64,000 nt of DNA from NCBI GenBank assembly GCA_030425925.1, contig JAUHZO010000006.1:174227-238226 (forward strand). The letters run 5' to 3'. The DNA comes from Alphaproteobacteria bacterium (GTDB lineage Bacteria > Pseudomonadota > Alphaproteobacteria > Rhodobacterales > Rhodobacteraceae). The notes under the pieces were generated by a model that was not told the DNA's origin, did not search any database, and saw only the letters and a list, made by a program, of their open reading frames with translations. The translations under genes were made by a program, and so were the position numbers. Each line of letters begins with the position of its first letter. Position 1 is the first letter of the stretch. Shown here piece after piece: positions 36,772-46,520 of the stretch.

Positions 36772-37551
36772 CTACCCTTCGGGAGCATCGCCAAGGACAA
36801 GGTCCACCGCATCCGACAGCCAGAAGCAGCGGTTGACCATGACCACCTGCCCCCCGTGCGTCTGGACATGGGTGATGGTCAGCCCCGCGGTGCCCGCCGC
36901 GACCCCCAGATGCTGCGCCGCCACCGACGAGATGGTGGCCGCGCGGATGCGGGACCAGGCCGGTTGCGGGTCCACGCCGTAATTGCGCCGGATGTTCTGC
37001 GTCATCGGCGAGACATAGGGCGCCTCGGCATAGCCGGGCAGCAGGTCGAGACGCAGGAAATCCTCGCTGTAGACGATCTTGCGGCCCTCCACCTCCACCA
37101 CCGAGCGCTCCAGCGCGATTGCGGCGCCCACCGGCGCGCGCAGATGCGCCGCCAGCCAGTCGCTGGCGCCCATCTGCTGACGGCCGAGGTAGTGATTCGC
37201 GGTCATCAGACCCTGTTCGCGCAACTGCCGCATCAGGTTGACGCTGCTGCCGGGCGCATAGCGGATGCGCGGCGGGCTGACGAAATAGCCGCGCCGGTCG
37301 GCCCGAAAGATCATGCCTTCGGATTCCAGCACGCCCAGCGCCTTGCGCGCCGTCATCCGCGCAACGCCGAACCGGGCCGCCAGATCGCGCTCTGACGGCA
37401 GGCGCGCGCCCGGACCGGCGGCCCCGGTGCGAATCTCTTCGGCCAGCGCGTCCCGCAGCACCAGATAGACCGGCGCATCGCCGTCTTCGCCGGCCTGTCG
37501 GGTCAGCATGGCGGGGTCGCGATGCGCCCCCAACGGAGAATTCACAGACAT
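36772..37551 (-). CDS. GntR family regulator (HutC/PhnF type, UTRA domain)
   Basis: A 259-residue regulator. The winged helix lies around residues 27-95 (RLPSERDLAARFGVARMTARKAL), then a UTRA ligand domain (IALERSVVEVEGRKIVYSEDFLRLDL). The start at 37551 follows AGGACCTGAG. It is divergent from a peptide-type ABC operon with a GpdQ-like phosphodiesterase. Two TGGT-N4-ACCA sites in between match the operator type bound by PhnF, so control by a phosphonate or organophosphate signal is a reasonable inference. Confidence 0.88.
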   Translation of the reverse strand: MSVNSPLGAHRDPAMLTRQAGEDGDAPVYLVLRDALAEEIRTGAAGPGARLPSERDLAARFGVARMTARKALGVLESEGMIFRADRRGYFVSPPRIRYAPGSSVNLMRQLREQGLMTANHYLGRQQMGASDWLAAHLRAPVGAAIALERSVVEVEGRKIVYSEDFLRLDLLPGYAEAPYVSPMTQNIRRNYGVDPQPAWSRIRAATISSVAAQHLGVAAGTAGLTITHVQTHGGQVVMVNRCFWLSDAVDLVLGDAPEG

Positions 37552-37634
37552 CTCAGGTCCTTCGGGCAGACGGGGCGCGCGCCCCGGAAGGATTGTCCGC
37601 CGCCGGGGACGGCGTCACATAACTTACAAACAAC

Positions 37635-37671
37635 TGGTATAGACCACAAGTCGCTGATCTGGTCTATACCA
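37635..37671. promoter_or_regulatory. Paired PhnF/DasR-like operators
   Basis: TGGTATAGACCA (37635-37646) and TGGTCTATACCA (37660-37671) are exact reverse complements with centres 25 bases apart. They are 42-78 bases before the binding-protein start. Sites of this form are recognised by UTRA-type GntR proteins, PhnF in particular. Confidence 0.8.
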
Positions 37672-37712
37672 GATCGCGTTCTTGCCGATCCGAACCCGCA
37701 AAGGATGCGACC

Positions 37713-39245
37713 ATGTCCAAACCCATGCCCAAGGCACTGGCTGCCCTCGCCGCGCTTGCCCTCGCTGCGTCCGGTGCCGCTGCACAGGACCTTACCATCG
37801 CCGTGCAAAAGGTTGCTGACAGCCTCGACCCGGTGACCGAAAATTCCAACGTCAACCTGCGCACCGTCTATTCGCTGTACGAAACGCTGGTGAAGACCGA
37901 TTACCGCGATGGCGGTGCGCTCAAGCCGGGCCTTGCCACCGAATGGAACGTCATCGACGCCCGCACGCTGGAATTCAAGCTGCGCGACGGTGTGAGCTTC
38001 CACAACGGCGACACCCTGGACGCTGCCGACGTGGTCGCCACCTTCGACCCCAAGCGCCGCGGCCTGGATGAAAACGTCACCGTGTCGTCCAAGCAGTTCC
38101 TCGGCGGCATCGACCGCGTCGAAGTCATCGACGACATGACCGTGCGCATCCACATGACCGCCGACGACGCCATCGCGCTGAACCGCTTTGCCGGCTTCCC
38201 CTCGCACATCATTTCGGCCGACGCGTTCAACGCCGCCGAGACCTACGAGGATTTCGCCGCGCAGGCCATCGGCACCGGCCCGTACAAGCTGGACGAACAT
38301 GTTGTCGGCGAACGCGTGGTGCTGTCGCGCTTTGACGGCTACTGGGGTGCTTCCAAGGCCGCGGCCGACACCGTGACCTTCACCGTGGTGCCGGAACTGT
38401 CGACCCGCATCGCGGGCCTGATCTCGGGCCAGTTCGACATCATCACCGAAATCGGTGCCGACGAATTCGCCCAGATCGAAGCCAACGCCACCACCGAAGT
38501 GGCCGGCGGCCCGGTCGAGAACATCCGCGGCCTGTTCTACGATTCGACCAACGAAACTCTGGACGAACCCAAAATCCGCCAGGCGCTGAACCTGTCGATC
38601 GACCGCCAGCTGCTGGCCGACACGTTCTATGACGGCAAGACCACCGTGACCAACAACTGGCAGATGCCGGTCTTTGGCGCGATGTACCTGGCCGATTATC
38701 CGATGCCGGAATACAACGTCGAGAAAGCCAAGGCCCTGCTGGAAGAGGCCGGCTACGCGGGCGAGGAAATCGTCTTCCGCGTGCTGCCGGGCTACTACAC
38801 CAAGCAGCTGGAAACCGCGCAGGTGCTGCAGTCGATGTGGGCCGATGCCGGTCTGAACGTCAAGCTGGAGGTCAAGGAAAACTGGTCCCAGATCACCGAG
38901 GACACCGAGACCCGCCACATCATCGACGGATCGTTCACCGCTTATTATCCCGATCCGATGGGCCAGTTCTGGCGCCGCTTCGGCCCGAACTCGGGCAAGG
39001 AAGCCAGCTACTGGAACAACAGCCCCGAGATGCTGGAAATGGGCGAGACCCTGGCGACCTCGGTGGATGTGGAAGAGCGCCGCGCGACCTTCCGCGCCAT
39101 GCTGGACAATTTCGAGACCAACCCCCACGGCGCGCTGCTGCACACGCTGGCAGGCTTCATGGGCGTGCGCTCGGACCGTCTGACGATGGACCCGATCCCG
39201 TCGGAATACATGGACCTGACCACCGACGGCGTGTCCTTCAAGTGA
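37713..39245 (+). CDS. ABC transporter substrate-binding protein, family 5 (peptide/nickel type)
   Basis: A 510-residue periplasmic protein with a signal peptide (residues ~1-25, cut near GAAA-QD). It has family-5 features such as LKPGLATEWNVIDARTLEFKL and GTGPYKLDEHV. It is first in an operon with a double ATPase, two permeases and a phosphodiesterase. Family-5 proteins bind peptides but also opines, glutathione and glycerophosphodiesters, so the enzyme downstream is the better clue to the ligand. Confidence 0.9.
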   Translation: MSKPMPKALAALAALALAASGAAAQDLTIAVQKVADSLDPVTENSNVNLRTVYSLYETLVKTDYRDGGALKPGLATEWNVIDARTLEFKLRDGVSFHNGDTLDAADVVATFDPKRRGLDENVTVSSKQFLGGIDRVEVIDDMTVRIHMTADDAIALNRFAGFPSHIISADAFNAAETYEDFAAQAIGTGPYKLDEHVVGERVVLSRFDGYWGASKAAADTVTFTVVPELSTRIAGLISGQFDIITEIGADEFAQIEANATTEVAGGPVENIRGLFYDSTNETLDEPKIRQALNLSIDRQLLADTFYDGKTTVTNNWQMPVFGAMYLADYPMPEYNVEKAKALLEEAGYAGEEIVFRVLPGYYTKQLETAQVLQSMWADAGLNVKLEVKENWSQITEDTETRHIIDGSFTAYYPDPMGQFWRRFGPNSGKEASYWNNSPEMLEMGETLATSVDVEERRATFRAMLDNFETNPHGALLHTLAGFMGVRSDRLTMDPIPSEYMDLTTDGVSFK

Positions 39246-39259
39246 CGGTGCCCGCCGAC

Positions 39260-40903
39260 ATGACAACGGCCCAGCCCCTGCTGCACGTGCAGGGGCTGGG
39301 TGTCCGCTTTGCCGGAACCGAACAGCCGGCCTGCGAAGAGATCGGCTTCACGCTGGCCCCGGGCGAGATCCTGGGCATCGTCGGCGAAAGCGGATCGGGG
39401 AAAAGCGTCACCTGCCGCGCGCTGATGGGCCTGCTGCCGGAGAATGCGGCGCTGGACGGCCGGATGCGGTTCGAAGGGCAGGACGTCTTGCTGGCCGACC
39501 GCCGTGCCAGCGCAAGGTTGCGCGGACCGGGCCTGTCGATGATCTTCCAGGACCCGATGAGCGCGCTTGACCCGCTGATGACGGTGCGCGGCCATATCGC
39601 ACTGCGCAGCCCCGCCGATCCCGCGCCGATCCTGCGCCAGGCGGGCCTGGCCGACCCCGGCCCGCTGCTGGACGCCTATCCGCACCAGCTCTCCGGCGGG
39701 CAGTGCCAGCGGGTGGCGATTGCCTGCGCGCTGGCCCGCGATCCGAAACTGCTGATCGCCGACGAACCCACGACAGCGCTGGATGTCACCGTGCAGGCAG
39801 GCATCCTGGCGCAGTTGCGCGCGCTGGCGGACGATCACGGGATGGCGGTGATCTTTGTCTCGCACGATCTGGCGGTGATCCATCAGCTGTGCGCCCGGGT
39901 GCTGGTGATGCATCGCGGCCGTGTGGTAGAACAGGGGCCGGTGCACGAGGTGCTGACCGCGCCGCGCCACGCCTATACAAGCCGGCTGATCGCGGCCATC
40001 CCGCGGCCCGCGCTGCGCGGCCAGCGGCTCGGGCTGGAGCCGGGCGCGACACCGGCAGCCCCCCTCCCGGCCCCGCGCGCGGCAGCGGACGTGCCGGTGC
40101 TGGCCTTTGACGATGTCACCGTGCGCTACACCCGCGACGGGCAGCCGTTTGACGCAGTGCGGCAGGTCAGCCTCACGCTCCATCGCGGCGAGATCCTGGG
40201 GCTGGTGGGGGAATCCGGCTCGGGCAAGTCGACCCTGGCCAAGACCGCCGTGGGCCTTGCCCGCACCGCCCGCGGGCAGGTGCGTCTGTTGGACGAGGTG
40301 CTGGACTGGACCCGGCCCCGCATGCAGTGGCGGCGCGACGTGCAGTACATCTTTCAGGACCCGCGCGGCGCGCTTGATCCTGCCGCCCGCCTGTTGCGGC
40401 AGGTGCGGCTGCCACTGGACATCCACCGCGCGGGCAGCCGCGCCGAACGCGACAGCCGCGCCCGCGCGCTCCTGGCCGAAACCCGGCTGGAACCGGAGCT
40501 TTACCAGCGCAAACCCGCAAGCCTGTCGGGCGGGCAGCGCCAGCGCGCCACCATCGCCCGGGCGCTGGCGCTGGCACCGCAGGTGCTGATCTGCGACGAA
40601 AGCGTCTCGGCGCTGGATGTGTCGATCCAGGCCCGGGTGCTGAACCTGCTGATGGACCTGCGCGAGACACACGGCATCGCGATCCTGTTCATCAGCCACG
40701 ACCTGGGCGTGATCCACCACCTGTGCGACCGGGTTGCCGTGATGCGTCATGGCGCGTTGGTGGAAAGCGGCCCGACCGGGCAGGTGTTTGACGCGCCGCA
40801 GCACCCTTATACGCGGCAATTGCTCGACGCGATCCCGCTCTTGCCCGACGCTGCGGTCCCCACCCCGGCCGCGCGGAACGCCTTTGCGGAGGGGACGGCA
40901 TGA
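39260..40903 (+). CDS. Fused double ATPase of a peptide-type ABC importer (DppD-DppF fusion)
   Basis: A ~547-residue protein with two complete ATPase domains in tandem. Each has Walker A GESGSGKS, then signatures LSGGQCQRV and LSGGQRQRA and Walker [13 protein letters not shown] and [12 protein letters not shown]; the second has DES where the first has DEP. Oligopeptide C-terminal motifs ([12 protein letters not shown] and [12 protein letters not shown]) follow each domain. A GTG at 39242 overlapping the previous stop is an alternative start. Confidence 0.9.
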   Translation: MTTAQPLLHVQGLGVRFAGTEQPACEEIGFTLAPGEILGIVGESGSGKSVTCRALMGLLPENAALDGRMRFEGQDVLLADRRASARLRGPGLSMIFQDPMSALDPLMTVRGHIALRSPADPAPILRQAGLADPGPLLDAYPHQLSGGQCQRVAIACALARDPKLLIADEPTTALDVTVQAGILAQLRALADDHGMAVIFVSHDLAVIHQLCARVLVMHRGRVVEQGPVHEVLTAPRHAYTSRLIAAIPRPALRGQRLGLEPGATPAAPLPAPRAAADVPVLAFDDVTVRYTRDGQPFDAVRQVSLTLHRGEILGLVGESGSGKSTLAKTAVGLARTARGQVRLLDEVLDWTRPRMQWRRDVQYIFQDPRGALDPAARLLRQVRLPLDIHRAGSRAERDSRARALLAETRLEPELYQRKPASLSGGQRQRATIARALALAPQVLICDESVSALDVSIQARVLNLLMDLRETHGIAILFISHDLGVIHHLCDRVAVMRHGALVESGPTGQVFDAPQHPYTRQLLDAIPLLPDAAVPTPAARNAFAEGTA

Positions 40904-41850
40904 GTTGGGTTGTCCTTCGGCTGGGCCGCGCGCTTCTGACGCTGCTGCTGCTCATCGCCTTCACCTTCTTCACGCTGGCAATGAACGGCGATCCCGCCGC
41001 GGCAAAGTTCGGCCCGGACATCGATCCCGAAACGCTGGAGGCGTTCCGCGAGAAATGGGGCCTGAACTATCCGCTGTGGAAACAGTTCCTGATTTATCTC
41101 GACGGCATCTGGCGGCTGGATTTCGGCCTGTCCTTCCGCACCGGGCGGCAGGCCTGGGAACTGGTGTCGGCCCGTCTGCCCGCCACGCTGGCGCTGATGC
41201 TGCCAACGATGTTCTTTTCCATCGCCCTCGGCGTGCCGCTGGGCATCTACGCCGCCGCGCATCGCGGCGGGCGTGCCGACCGGCTGACCATCATCGCCGC
41301 GGTGATCGCCCTGGCGATCCCAGCCTTCCTGCTGGGCCTGCTTCTGATGTACGTGTTTTCGGTCTGGCTGGGCTGGTTGCCGCCCAGCGGCTGGGTCGGC
41401 TGGAGTTCGTTCCTGATGCCGGTGGCGACGATGGCGGTTTCGACCGCGTCGGTCTATGCGCGCTTTACCCGCTCGGCCATGGTCGAGGTCATGTCCCACC
41501 CGATGATCGAGACCGCCGAGGCCAGCGGCCTGTCGCGCCGCCTGATCCGGCGGGTGCATGCGCTGCCCAACATCGCCCTGCCGCTGATCACCATCACCGC
41601 GCTGGAATTCGGCAACATCATCACCTACGCCGTGGTGACGGAAAGCGTGTTCGCCTGGCCCGGCGCCGGGCGGCTGCTGATCGAAAGCGTGGCCGGGCGC
41701 GATTACGCCGTGGTGCAGGCGATCATCCTGCTGACCGGCTCCACCATGATCCTCGCCAACCTGCTGGCAGACCTGGCCTATGGCTGGGTCGATCCGCGCA
41801 TCAAGGATGCGCGCCGCCCGCGCCCGCACCGCAAGGAGGCCCGCGCATGA
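40900..41850 (+). CDS. ABC transporter permease (DppB type)
   Basis: A 316-residue permease with an N-terminal helix, a periplasmic loop (GLNYPLWKQFLIYL) and a core ending ESVFAWPGAGRLLIESV, all DppB-like. Its start and stop each overlap the neighbouring genes by four bases (ATGA). Confidence 0.92.
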   Translation: MSWVVLRLGRALLTLLLLIAFTFFTLAMNGDPAAAKFGPDIDPETLEAFREKWGLNYPLWKQFLIYLDGIWRLDFGLSFRTGRQAWELVSARLPATLALMLPTMFFSIALGVPLGIYAAAHRGGRADRLTIIAAVIALAIPAFLLGLLLMYVFSVWLGWLPPSGWVGWSSFLMPVATMAVSTASVYARFTRSAMVEVMSHPMIETAEASGLSRRLIRRVHALPNIALPLITITALEFGNIITYAVVTESVFAWPGAGRLLIESVAGRDYAVVQAIILLTGSTMILANLLADLAYGWVDPRIKDARRPRPHRKEARA

Positions 41851-42677
41851 GCCTGCTCCGTCAGTTGCCGCCGCTGATCCTGGCCTCTTTCGTGGTTGTC
41901 GCGGTCCTTCTGGTCTGCGCGCTGTTTGCCGGGCCGCTCAGCCCGCACGACATCGCCCAGGTCGACCTGCGCAACCGCTTTCAGCCCCCCGTCCTGCTGG
42001 GCGGCAGCTGGACCAACCCGCTGGGCACCGACAGCCTCGGTCGCGACCTTCTCAGCCTGGTGCTGCGCGGCATCCAGGTGTCGATGACCATTGCCGCCAT
42101 CGGCACGATCGGCGGGGCGGTGCTGGGGGCCACGCTGGGCTTTGTCGCGGCCTGGATCGGCGGCTGGGTCGACAACGCGATCGGCGTGCTGATCGACTTT
42201 CAGGCCACCATCCCCAACCTGATCCTGGCGCTGGCTCTGCTGGCGGCGCTGCCGCAGGCCAGCTTCACGCTGTTCGTGCTGATCATGATCGTCTACGGAT
42301 GGGAGCAATATGCCAGGCTGGCGCGCGCCATTGCACTGTCGGCCAAGGCGCAGCCCTATGTGCAGGCGCAGATGATCCTTGGCGCGTCGGCGGCACGCAT
42401 CATCACCCGGTCGATCCTGCCCAACGCGATGGCGGTGCTTCTGGTGAACATGTCGATCAACTTTCCCAAGACGATCCTTGTGGAATCGACGCTGAGCTTT
42501 CTGGGCATCGGCATCCAGCCGCCCGACACCTCGCTGGGCGTGCTGATCGGTCAGGGGCGCGACCAGCTTTACAATGCCCCCTGGGTGGCGCTGGCCCCGG
42601 GCTTCGTGATCCTGATCGCCACCGTGTCGATCTCGCTGCTGGGCGACTGGGCCCGGGATCTCGTGGACAAGGACTGA
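41847..42677 (+). CDS. ABC transporter permease (DppC type)
   Basis: A 276-residue DppC-like permease with the typical NPLGTDSLGRDLLSLVLRG and ESTLSFLGIGIQPP motifs. It completes the importer. The phosphodiesterase gene begins 17 bases after its stop. Confidence 0.92.
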   Translation: MSLLRQLPPLILASFVVVAVLLVCALFAGPLSPHDIAQVDLRNRFQPPVLLGGSWTNPLGTDSLGRDLLSLVLRGIQVSMTIAAIGTIGGAVLGATLGFVAAWIGGWVDNAIGVLIDFQATIPNLILALALLAALPQASFTLFVLIMIVYGWEQYARLARAIALSAKAQPYVQAQMILGASAARIITRSILPNAMAVLLVNMSINFPKTILVESTLSFLGIGIQPPDTSLGVLIGQGRDQLYNAPWVALAPGFVILIATVSISLLGDWARDLVDKD

Positions 42678-42694
42678 GAGGACAGGGACTGATC

Positions 42695-43549
42695 ATGCCC
42701 CGCTATGAGGACCGCCTGCTGAAACTGGTCGTGATGAGCGACATCCACCTGCTGCCCCCGGGCCGGATCCAGCGCGGGCTGGACACACGGGCCCGGTTCG
42801 AAACCGCCATGGCCGATCTGGACCGCTGCCACGGCGATGCCGATCTGTGCGTCTTTGCCGGCGACATCGCCGATGCGGCCGAGCCCGAAGCCTACCGGCT
42901 GTTCGACGCCATCCGGGCGCAAAGCGCGGTGCCGCAGCGCGTCATGCTGGGCAATCACGACGACCGCGCCGTCTATGTGCCGCTGGCCCGCGATCCGATG
43001 CTGGATCCCGACGGATTCGTGCAGGGGGTGGTCGATCTCAAGGGCCACCGCATCCTGATGCTGGACAGTTCCGAACGCGGCGGCAGCCGGCTGTGCGACG
43101 CGCGGCTGGGCTGGGCAGCGGCGCGGCTGGACGAGGCGCGGACGGCAGGGCTCAAGGTGATCGTACTGCTGCACCACAACCCCTGCGCGCTGCAGATGCC
43201 GGTCGACACTTACCGGCTGGACCAGCCCGACAGGCTACTGTCGGTGCTGCGCGCCAGCGGGGCAGAGATCCTGCTGGTGCTGGCGGGCCATTGCCACATC
43301 GCGACGGCCGGCAGCTGGGGTGGCTATCCCTGCGCCACCATCAACGGCAACCAGCACCGGGTGGAACCCTATCTGCGCGGGCGCACCGGGCAGCAGGCCT
43401 GTTACAGCGACCCCGCGCAATTCGCCGTGGTGCTGTCGGACGGTTTGAACTGCGTGCTGCACTTCCACAACTATGTCGAGCAGAGCACGGAAATGGACCC
43501 GGCGCATTTTCCCTACAAGTGGAACCAGCGCTTTGAAGAGGTGCCCTGA
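42695..43549 (+). CDS. GpdQ-like class III phosphodiesterase
   Basis: A 284-residue binuclear metallophosphoesterase. The ligands are Asp16 and His18 (SDIHLL), Asp57 (GDIAD), Asn87-His88 (GNHDD), His160/His161 and His199/His201 (GHCH). The order and spacing closely follow GpdQ of Enterobacter, which hydrolyses glycerophosphodiesters. CpdA (cAMP phosphodiesterase) is the other close family. No signal peptide, so it acts in the cytoplasm, presumably on the imported substrate. Last gene of the operon controlled by the GntR gene. Confidence 0.85.
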   Translation: MPRYEDRLLKLVVMSDIHLLPPGRIQRGLDTRARFETAMADLDRCHGDADLCVFAGDIADAAEPEAYRLFDAIRAQSAVPQRVMLGNHDDRAVYVPLARDPMLDPDGFVQGVVDLKGHRILMLDSSERGGSRLCDARLGWAAARLDEARTAGLKVIVLLHHNPCALQMPVDTYRLDQPDRLLSVLRASGAEILLVLAGHCHIATAGSWGGYPCATINGNQHRVEPYLRGRTGQQACYSDPAQFAVVLSDGLNCVLHFHNYVEQSTEMDPAHFPYKWNQRFEEVP

Positions 43550-43586
43550 CCTGCGCTCCGCTGCCGCACCGCATTTCCTGAGTTCG

Positions 43587-43633
43587 TTTGTCAGAAATAC
43601 TTGCCCGCCGGGCAGATGTGTATTACTGACAAA
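43587..43633. promoter_or_regulatory. Large inverted repeat upstream of the iron-type binding protein
   Basis: TTTGTCAGAAATAC (43587-43600) and GTATTACTGACAAA (43620-43633) match as an inverted repeat at 13 of 14 positions. A small nested stem TGCCC-GCC-GGGCA lies between them. The AT-rich arms lie 29-75 bases before the start and suggest an operator for an iron- or metal-responsive regulator. No standard Fur or Irr box is recognised. Confidence 0.55.
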
Positions 43634-43661
43634 AACACTAGGAAACACTCCGCAGGACGAC

Positions 43662-44684
43662 ATGATGACATATTCGCTGAAACCCGCGCTTCTTGCGCTG
43701 AGCGCCGCCGCCGCACTGGCCCAGACCGCCCATGCCGACGGCGTGCTGAACCTTTATTCGTCGCGCCACTATGACACCGACGAGCGGCTCTATTCGGATT
43801 TCGAGGCGGCCACCGGCATCACCATCAACCGCATCGAAGGCAATGCCGACGAGCTGATCGCGCGGATGCAGGCCGAAGGCCGCAACTCGCCCGCCGATGT
43901 GCTGCTGACCGTGGACACCTCGCGCCTGGAACGCGCCAAGGCGGCCGGAGTGCTGCAATCGATCGACAGCGCGGTGCTCGAGGACAAGGTGCCCGCCAAC
44001 CTGCAGGATGCCGACAACCAGTGGTTCGGCTTTTCGCAGCGCGCGCGGATCATCTTCTACGACAAGGCCGATCTGGCCGAGCCGCCGATGACCTATGCCG
44101 ATCTGGCCGACCCGAAATACAAGGGGCAGGTCTGCATCCGCTCGGGCACCAATGTCTACATGCAGACGATCCTTGCCGCGATCGTCACGCATGAGGGCGA
44201 AGCGGCCGCGCGGGACTGGGCCGCCGGGGTGGTGGACAACTTTGCCCGCAATCCGCAAGGCGGCGACACCGACCAGCTGCGCGGCATCGTGTCGGGCGAA
44301 TGCGAGATCGCGATGTCGAACACCTACTACTTTGCCCGCTCGCTGCGGACCGAGGTCGACGGGCTGTCCGGCGCAGACAATGTCGGCTGGGTGTTCCCCG
44401 ATCAGGACGGCAACGGCGCGCACATGAACCTGTCGGGCGGCGGCGTTGCCGCGCATGCGCCCAACCGCGACAATGCCATCGCCTTTCTGGAATACCTGAC
44501 TTCGGACAGCGCGCAGGTCTATTTCTCGGCCGGCAACGACGAATACCCGGTGGTCGAGGGCGTGGCGCTGGCCGATTCCGTGGCGGCCCTGGGCACGTTC
44601 AAGGCGGACGGGATCAACCTCAGCGAGGTGGCGCAGAACATCCCCGCGGCACAGGCGATCTTCAACCAGGTCGGCTGGAAGTAA
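43662..44684 (+). CDS. Fe3+ ABC transporter substrate-binding protein (FutA/FbpA type)
   Basis: A 340-residue periplasmic protein with a signal peptide (cut near AHA-DG). The mature start GVLNLYSSRHYDTDE and later NTYYFARSL match FutA/FbpA ferric-binding proteins, where tyrosines coordinate the metal. The nearest partner permease gene lies tail to tail on the other strand, and no ATPase is nearby. Confidence 0.88.
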   Translation: MMTYSLKPALLALSAAAALAQTAHADGVLNLYSSRHYDTDERLYSDFEAATGITINRIEGNADELIARMQAEGRNSPADVLLTVDTSRLERAKAAGVLQSIDSAVLEDKVPANLQDADNQWFGFSQRARIIFYDKADLAEPPMTYADLADPKYKGQVCIRSGTNVYMQTILAAIVTHEGEAAARDWAAGVVDNFARNPQGGDTDQLRGIVSGECEIAMSNTYYFARSLRTEVDGLSGADNVGWVFPDQDGNGAHMNLSGGGVAAHAPNRDNAIAFLEYLTSDSAQVYFSAGNDEYPVVEGVALADSVAALGTFKADGINLSEVAQNIPAAQAIFNQVGWK

Positions 44685-44709
44685 GGCACCTGCCTTGCCA
44701 CAGGATGTA

Positions 44710-44734
44710 GGGTGCGCCTTGGCGCACCCTTTTT
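44710..44734 (+). terminator. Rho-independent terminator
   Basis: GGGTGCGCC-TT-GGCGCACCC followed by TTTTT, 25 bases after the iron-binding-protein stop. It lies between that gene and the convergent permease. Confidence 0.9.
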
Positions 44735-44739
44735 CGTGG

Positions 44740-46398
44740 TCAGGCGCGGCGCCGCAGGTTGCGCATCAGCAGCACCACCGGCAACAGCCCCACCGCCACG
44801 ATCACCAGGCTCGGCACCGCCGCGCCCTCCAGCCGCTCGTCCGCGGCCAGCCGGTGCGCCTGCACGGCCAGCGTGTCATAGTTGAACGGTCGCATGATCA
44901 GCGTGGCGGGCAGTTCCTTCATCACGTCGACAAACACGATCAGCCCCGCGGTCATCAGGCTGGGCCGCAGCATCGGCAGGTGGACCCGGCGCACGGTGCC
45001 AAAGGCGCTTTGCCCCAGCACCCGGGCGGCGGCGTCCATGTTGGGGCTGACATTGGCGATCCCGCCCTCATAGGCCCCGATCGCGGCGGCCAGAAAGCGC
45101 ACCATGTAGGCCCCCACCAGAAGCCAGATCGAGCCCGTCACCAGAAGCCCGGTGCGCAAGCCAAAGCGCTGTTCCATGAACAGGTCCAGCGCGTTGTCGA
45201 AGGCGGCAAAGGGCACCATCAGCCCCACCGCGATCACCCCGCCCGGCACCGCATAGCCCAGCCGCCCGGCATAGAGCGTGGCCGAGGCCAGGCGCCCGGG
45301 CCGGGCGCGGTGCAGGCTGCCCAGGATCGTCGCCGCCCCCACCGTCACCAGCGCCGCCACGCTGGCCAGCGTCAGCGAATTGGCGACAAAGCCCTGGTAG
45401 CGGCGGCTGAACAGGCTTTGTTCGGAGTCGAGCGCCATCACCGACAGGGCAAGCGCGGGCAGCAGCGCGCCCAGCAGCACCGGCACCGCGCAGACCGCCG
45501 CCGCGGCCCATCCCGTCCACCCGGTCAGGCGCTGCGGGGCCACCGGCTCGATCCGGCGGCCGGCATGATAGGCGGCGCGCCCGCGGTTGAGCCGCTCCAG
45601 CATCGCCAGAACCAGCGCAAAGGCCAGCAAGCCCAGCGCCAGTTGCGCCGCCGCGCCGCGGTCGGCCAGGTTGAACCAGCTGGTATAGATGCCCGTGGCC
45701 AGCGTCTGCACGCCAAAGAACGACACCGTGCCGTAATCCGCGATGGTCTCCATCGTGGCCAGCAGCACCCCCGCCGCAATGGCCGGGCGCGCCATGGGCA
45801 GCGACACGCGCCAGAACGCGGCGGCGGGCGAACAGCCCAGCGCGCGGGCGGCAAAGACGGTGGTGGCGCTCTGGCTCAGGAAGGCCGCGCGCGCCAGCAG
45901 GTAGACATAGGGGTAGAGCACCAGCACCAGCATCGCCACCGCCCCGCCCAGCGACCGGATTTCAGGGAACCAGTAGTCGCGCGGCCCCCAGCCCGTCACC
46001 GCCCGCAGCGTGCTTTGCACGATGCCGGGATGGTCCAGCAGATGCGTATAGGCATAGGCCATGACATAGGCCGGAAAGGCCAGCGGCAGCACCAGCGCCA
46101 CCTCCAGCACCCGCCGCCCCGGAAACTCTGTCGCCACCGTCAGCCAGGCGGTGGCGGTGCCCAGCGCGAATGTGCCCAGCGCCACCAGCGCCGCCAGGTG
46201 CAGCGTGGTGGCGGCATACCGCGGCAGCACCGAATTCCACAGCTGAACCAGCGTGTCGCCCTGCGCCAGCAGCGCGGCGATGGCCACCGCCACGAAAGGC
46301 AGGATGCAGAACGCAGCGACCAGCAGCGACAGCCCCGTCAGGGTCCGCTCGCCTGCGCTGCGGCCCTTGCCGCGATCTCGCGTCACCAGCATCACCAC
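44740..46398 (-). CDS. Fe3+ ABC transporter permease (FbpB/SfuB type, double length)
   Basis: A 552-residue permease with about 12 helices in two homologous halves, each with an EAA-type loop (ALGCSPAAAFWRVSLP and VLGQSAFGTVRRVHLP), characteristic of FbpB/SfuB. GTG codons at 46398 and 46395 and an ATG at 46392 compete as start. It converges on the iron-binding-protein gene. No ATPase follows. Confidence 0.88.
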   Translation of the reverse strand: MVMLVTRDRGKGRSAGERTLTGLSLLVAAFCILPFVAVAIAALLAQGDTLVQLWNSVLPRYAATTLHLAALVALGTFALGTATAWLTVATEFPGRRVLEVALVLPLAFPAYVMAYAYTHLLDHPGIVQSTLRAVTGWGPRDYWFPEIRSLGGAVAMLVLVLYPYVYLLARAAFLSQSATTVFAARALGCSPAAAFWRVSLPMARPAIAAGVLLATMETIADYGTVSFFGVQTLATGIYTSWFNLADRGAAAQLALGLLAFALVLAMLERLNRGRAAYHAGRRIEPVAPQRLTGWTGWAAAAVCAVPVLLGALLPALALSVMALDSEQSLFSRRYQGFVANSLTLASVAALVTVGAATILGSLHRARPGRLASATLYAGRLGYAVPGGVIAVGLMVPFAAFDNALDLFMEQRFGLRTGLLVTGSIWLLVGAYMVRFLAAAIGAYEGGIANVSPNMDAAARVLGQSAFGTVRRVHLPMLRPSLMTAGLIVFVDVMKELPATLIMRPFNYDTLAVQAHRLAADERLEGAAVPSLVIVAVGLLPVVLLMRNLRRRA

Positions 46399-46520
46399 TT
46401 GCGACGTCTCTCCTGTTGCCCGTTGGTCCGCCTTCCTTACAGGTCCGGCGCGGCAAGGTCAGCAGGCATTTGCGCAGACGCGCGCCCTGCCCCCGCGCCC
46501 TGCCCCCCGAGACCGCCGCG

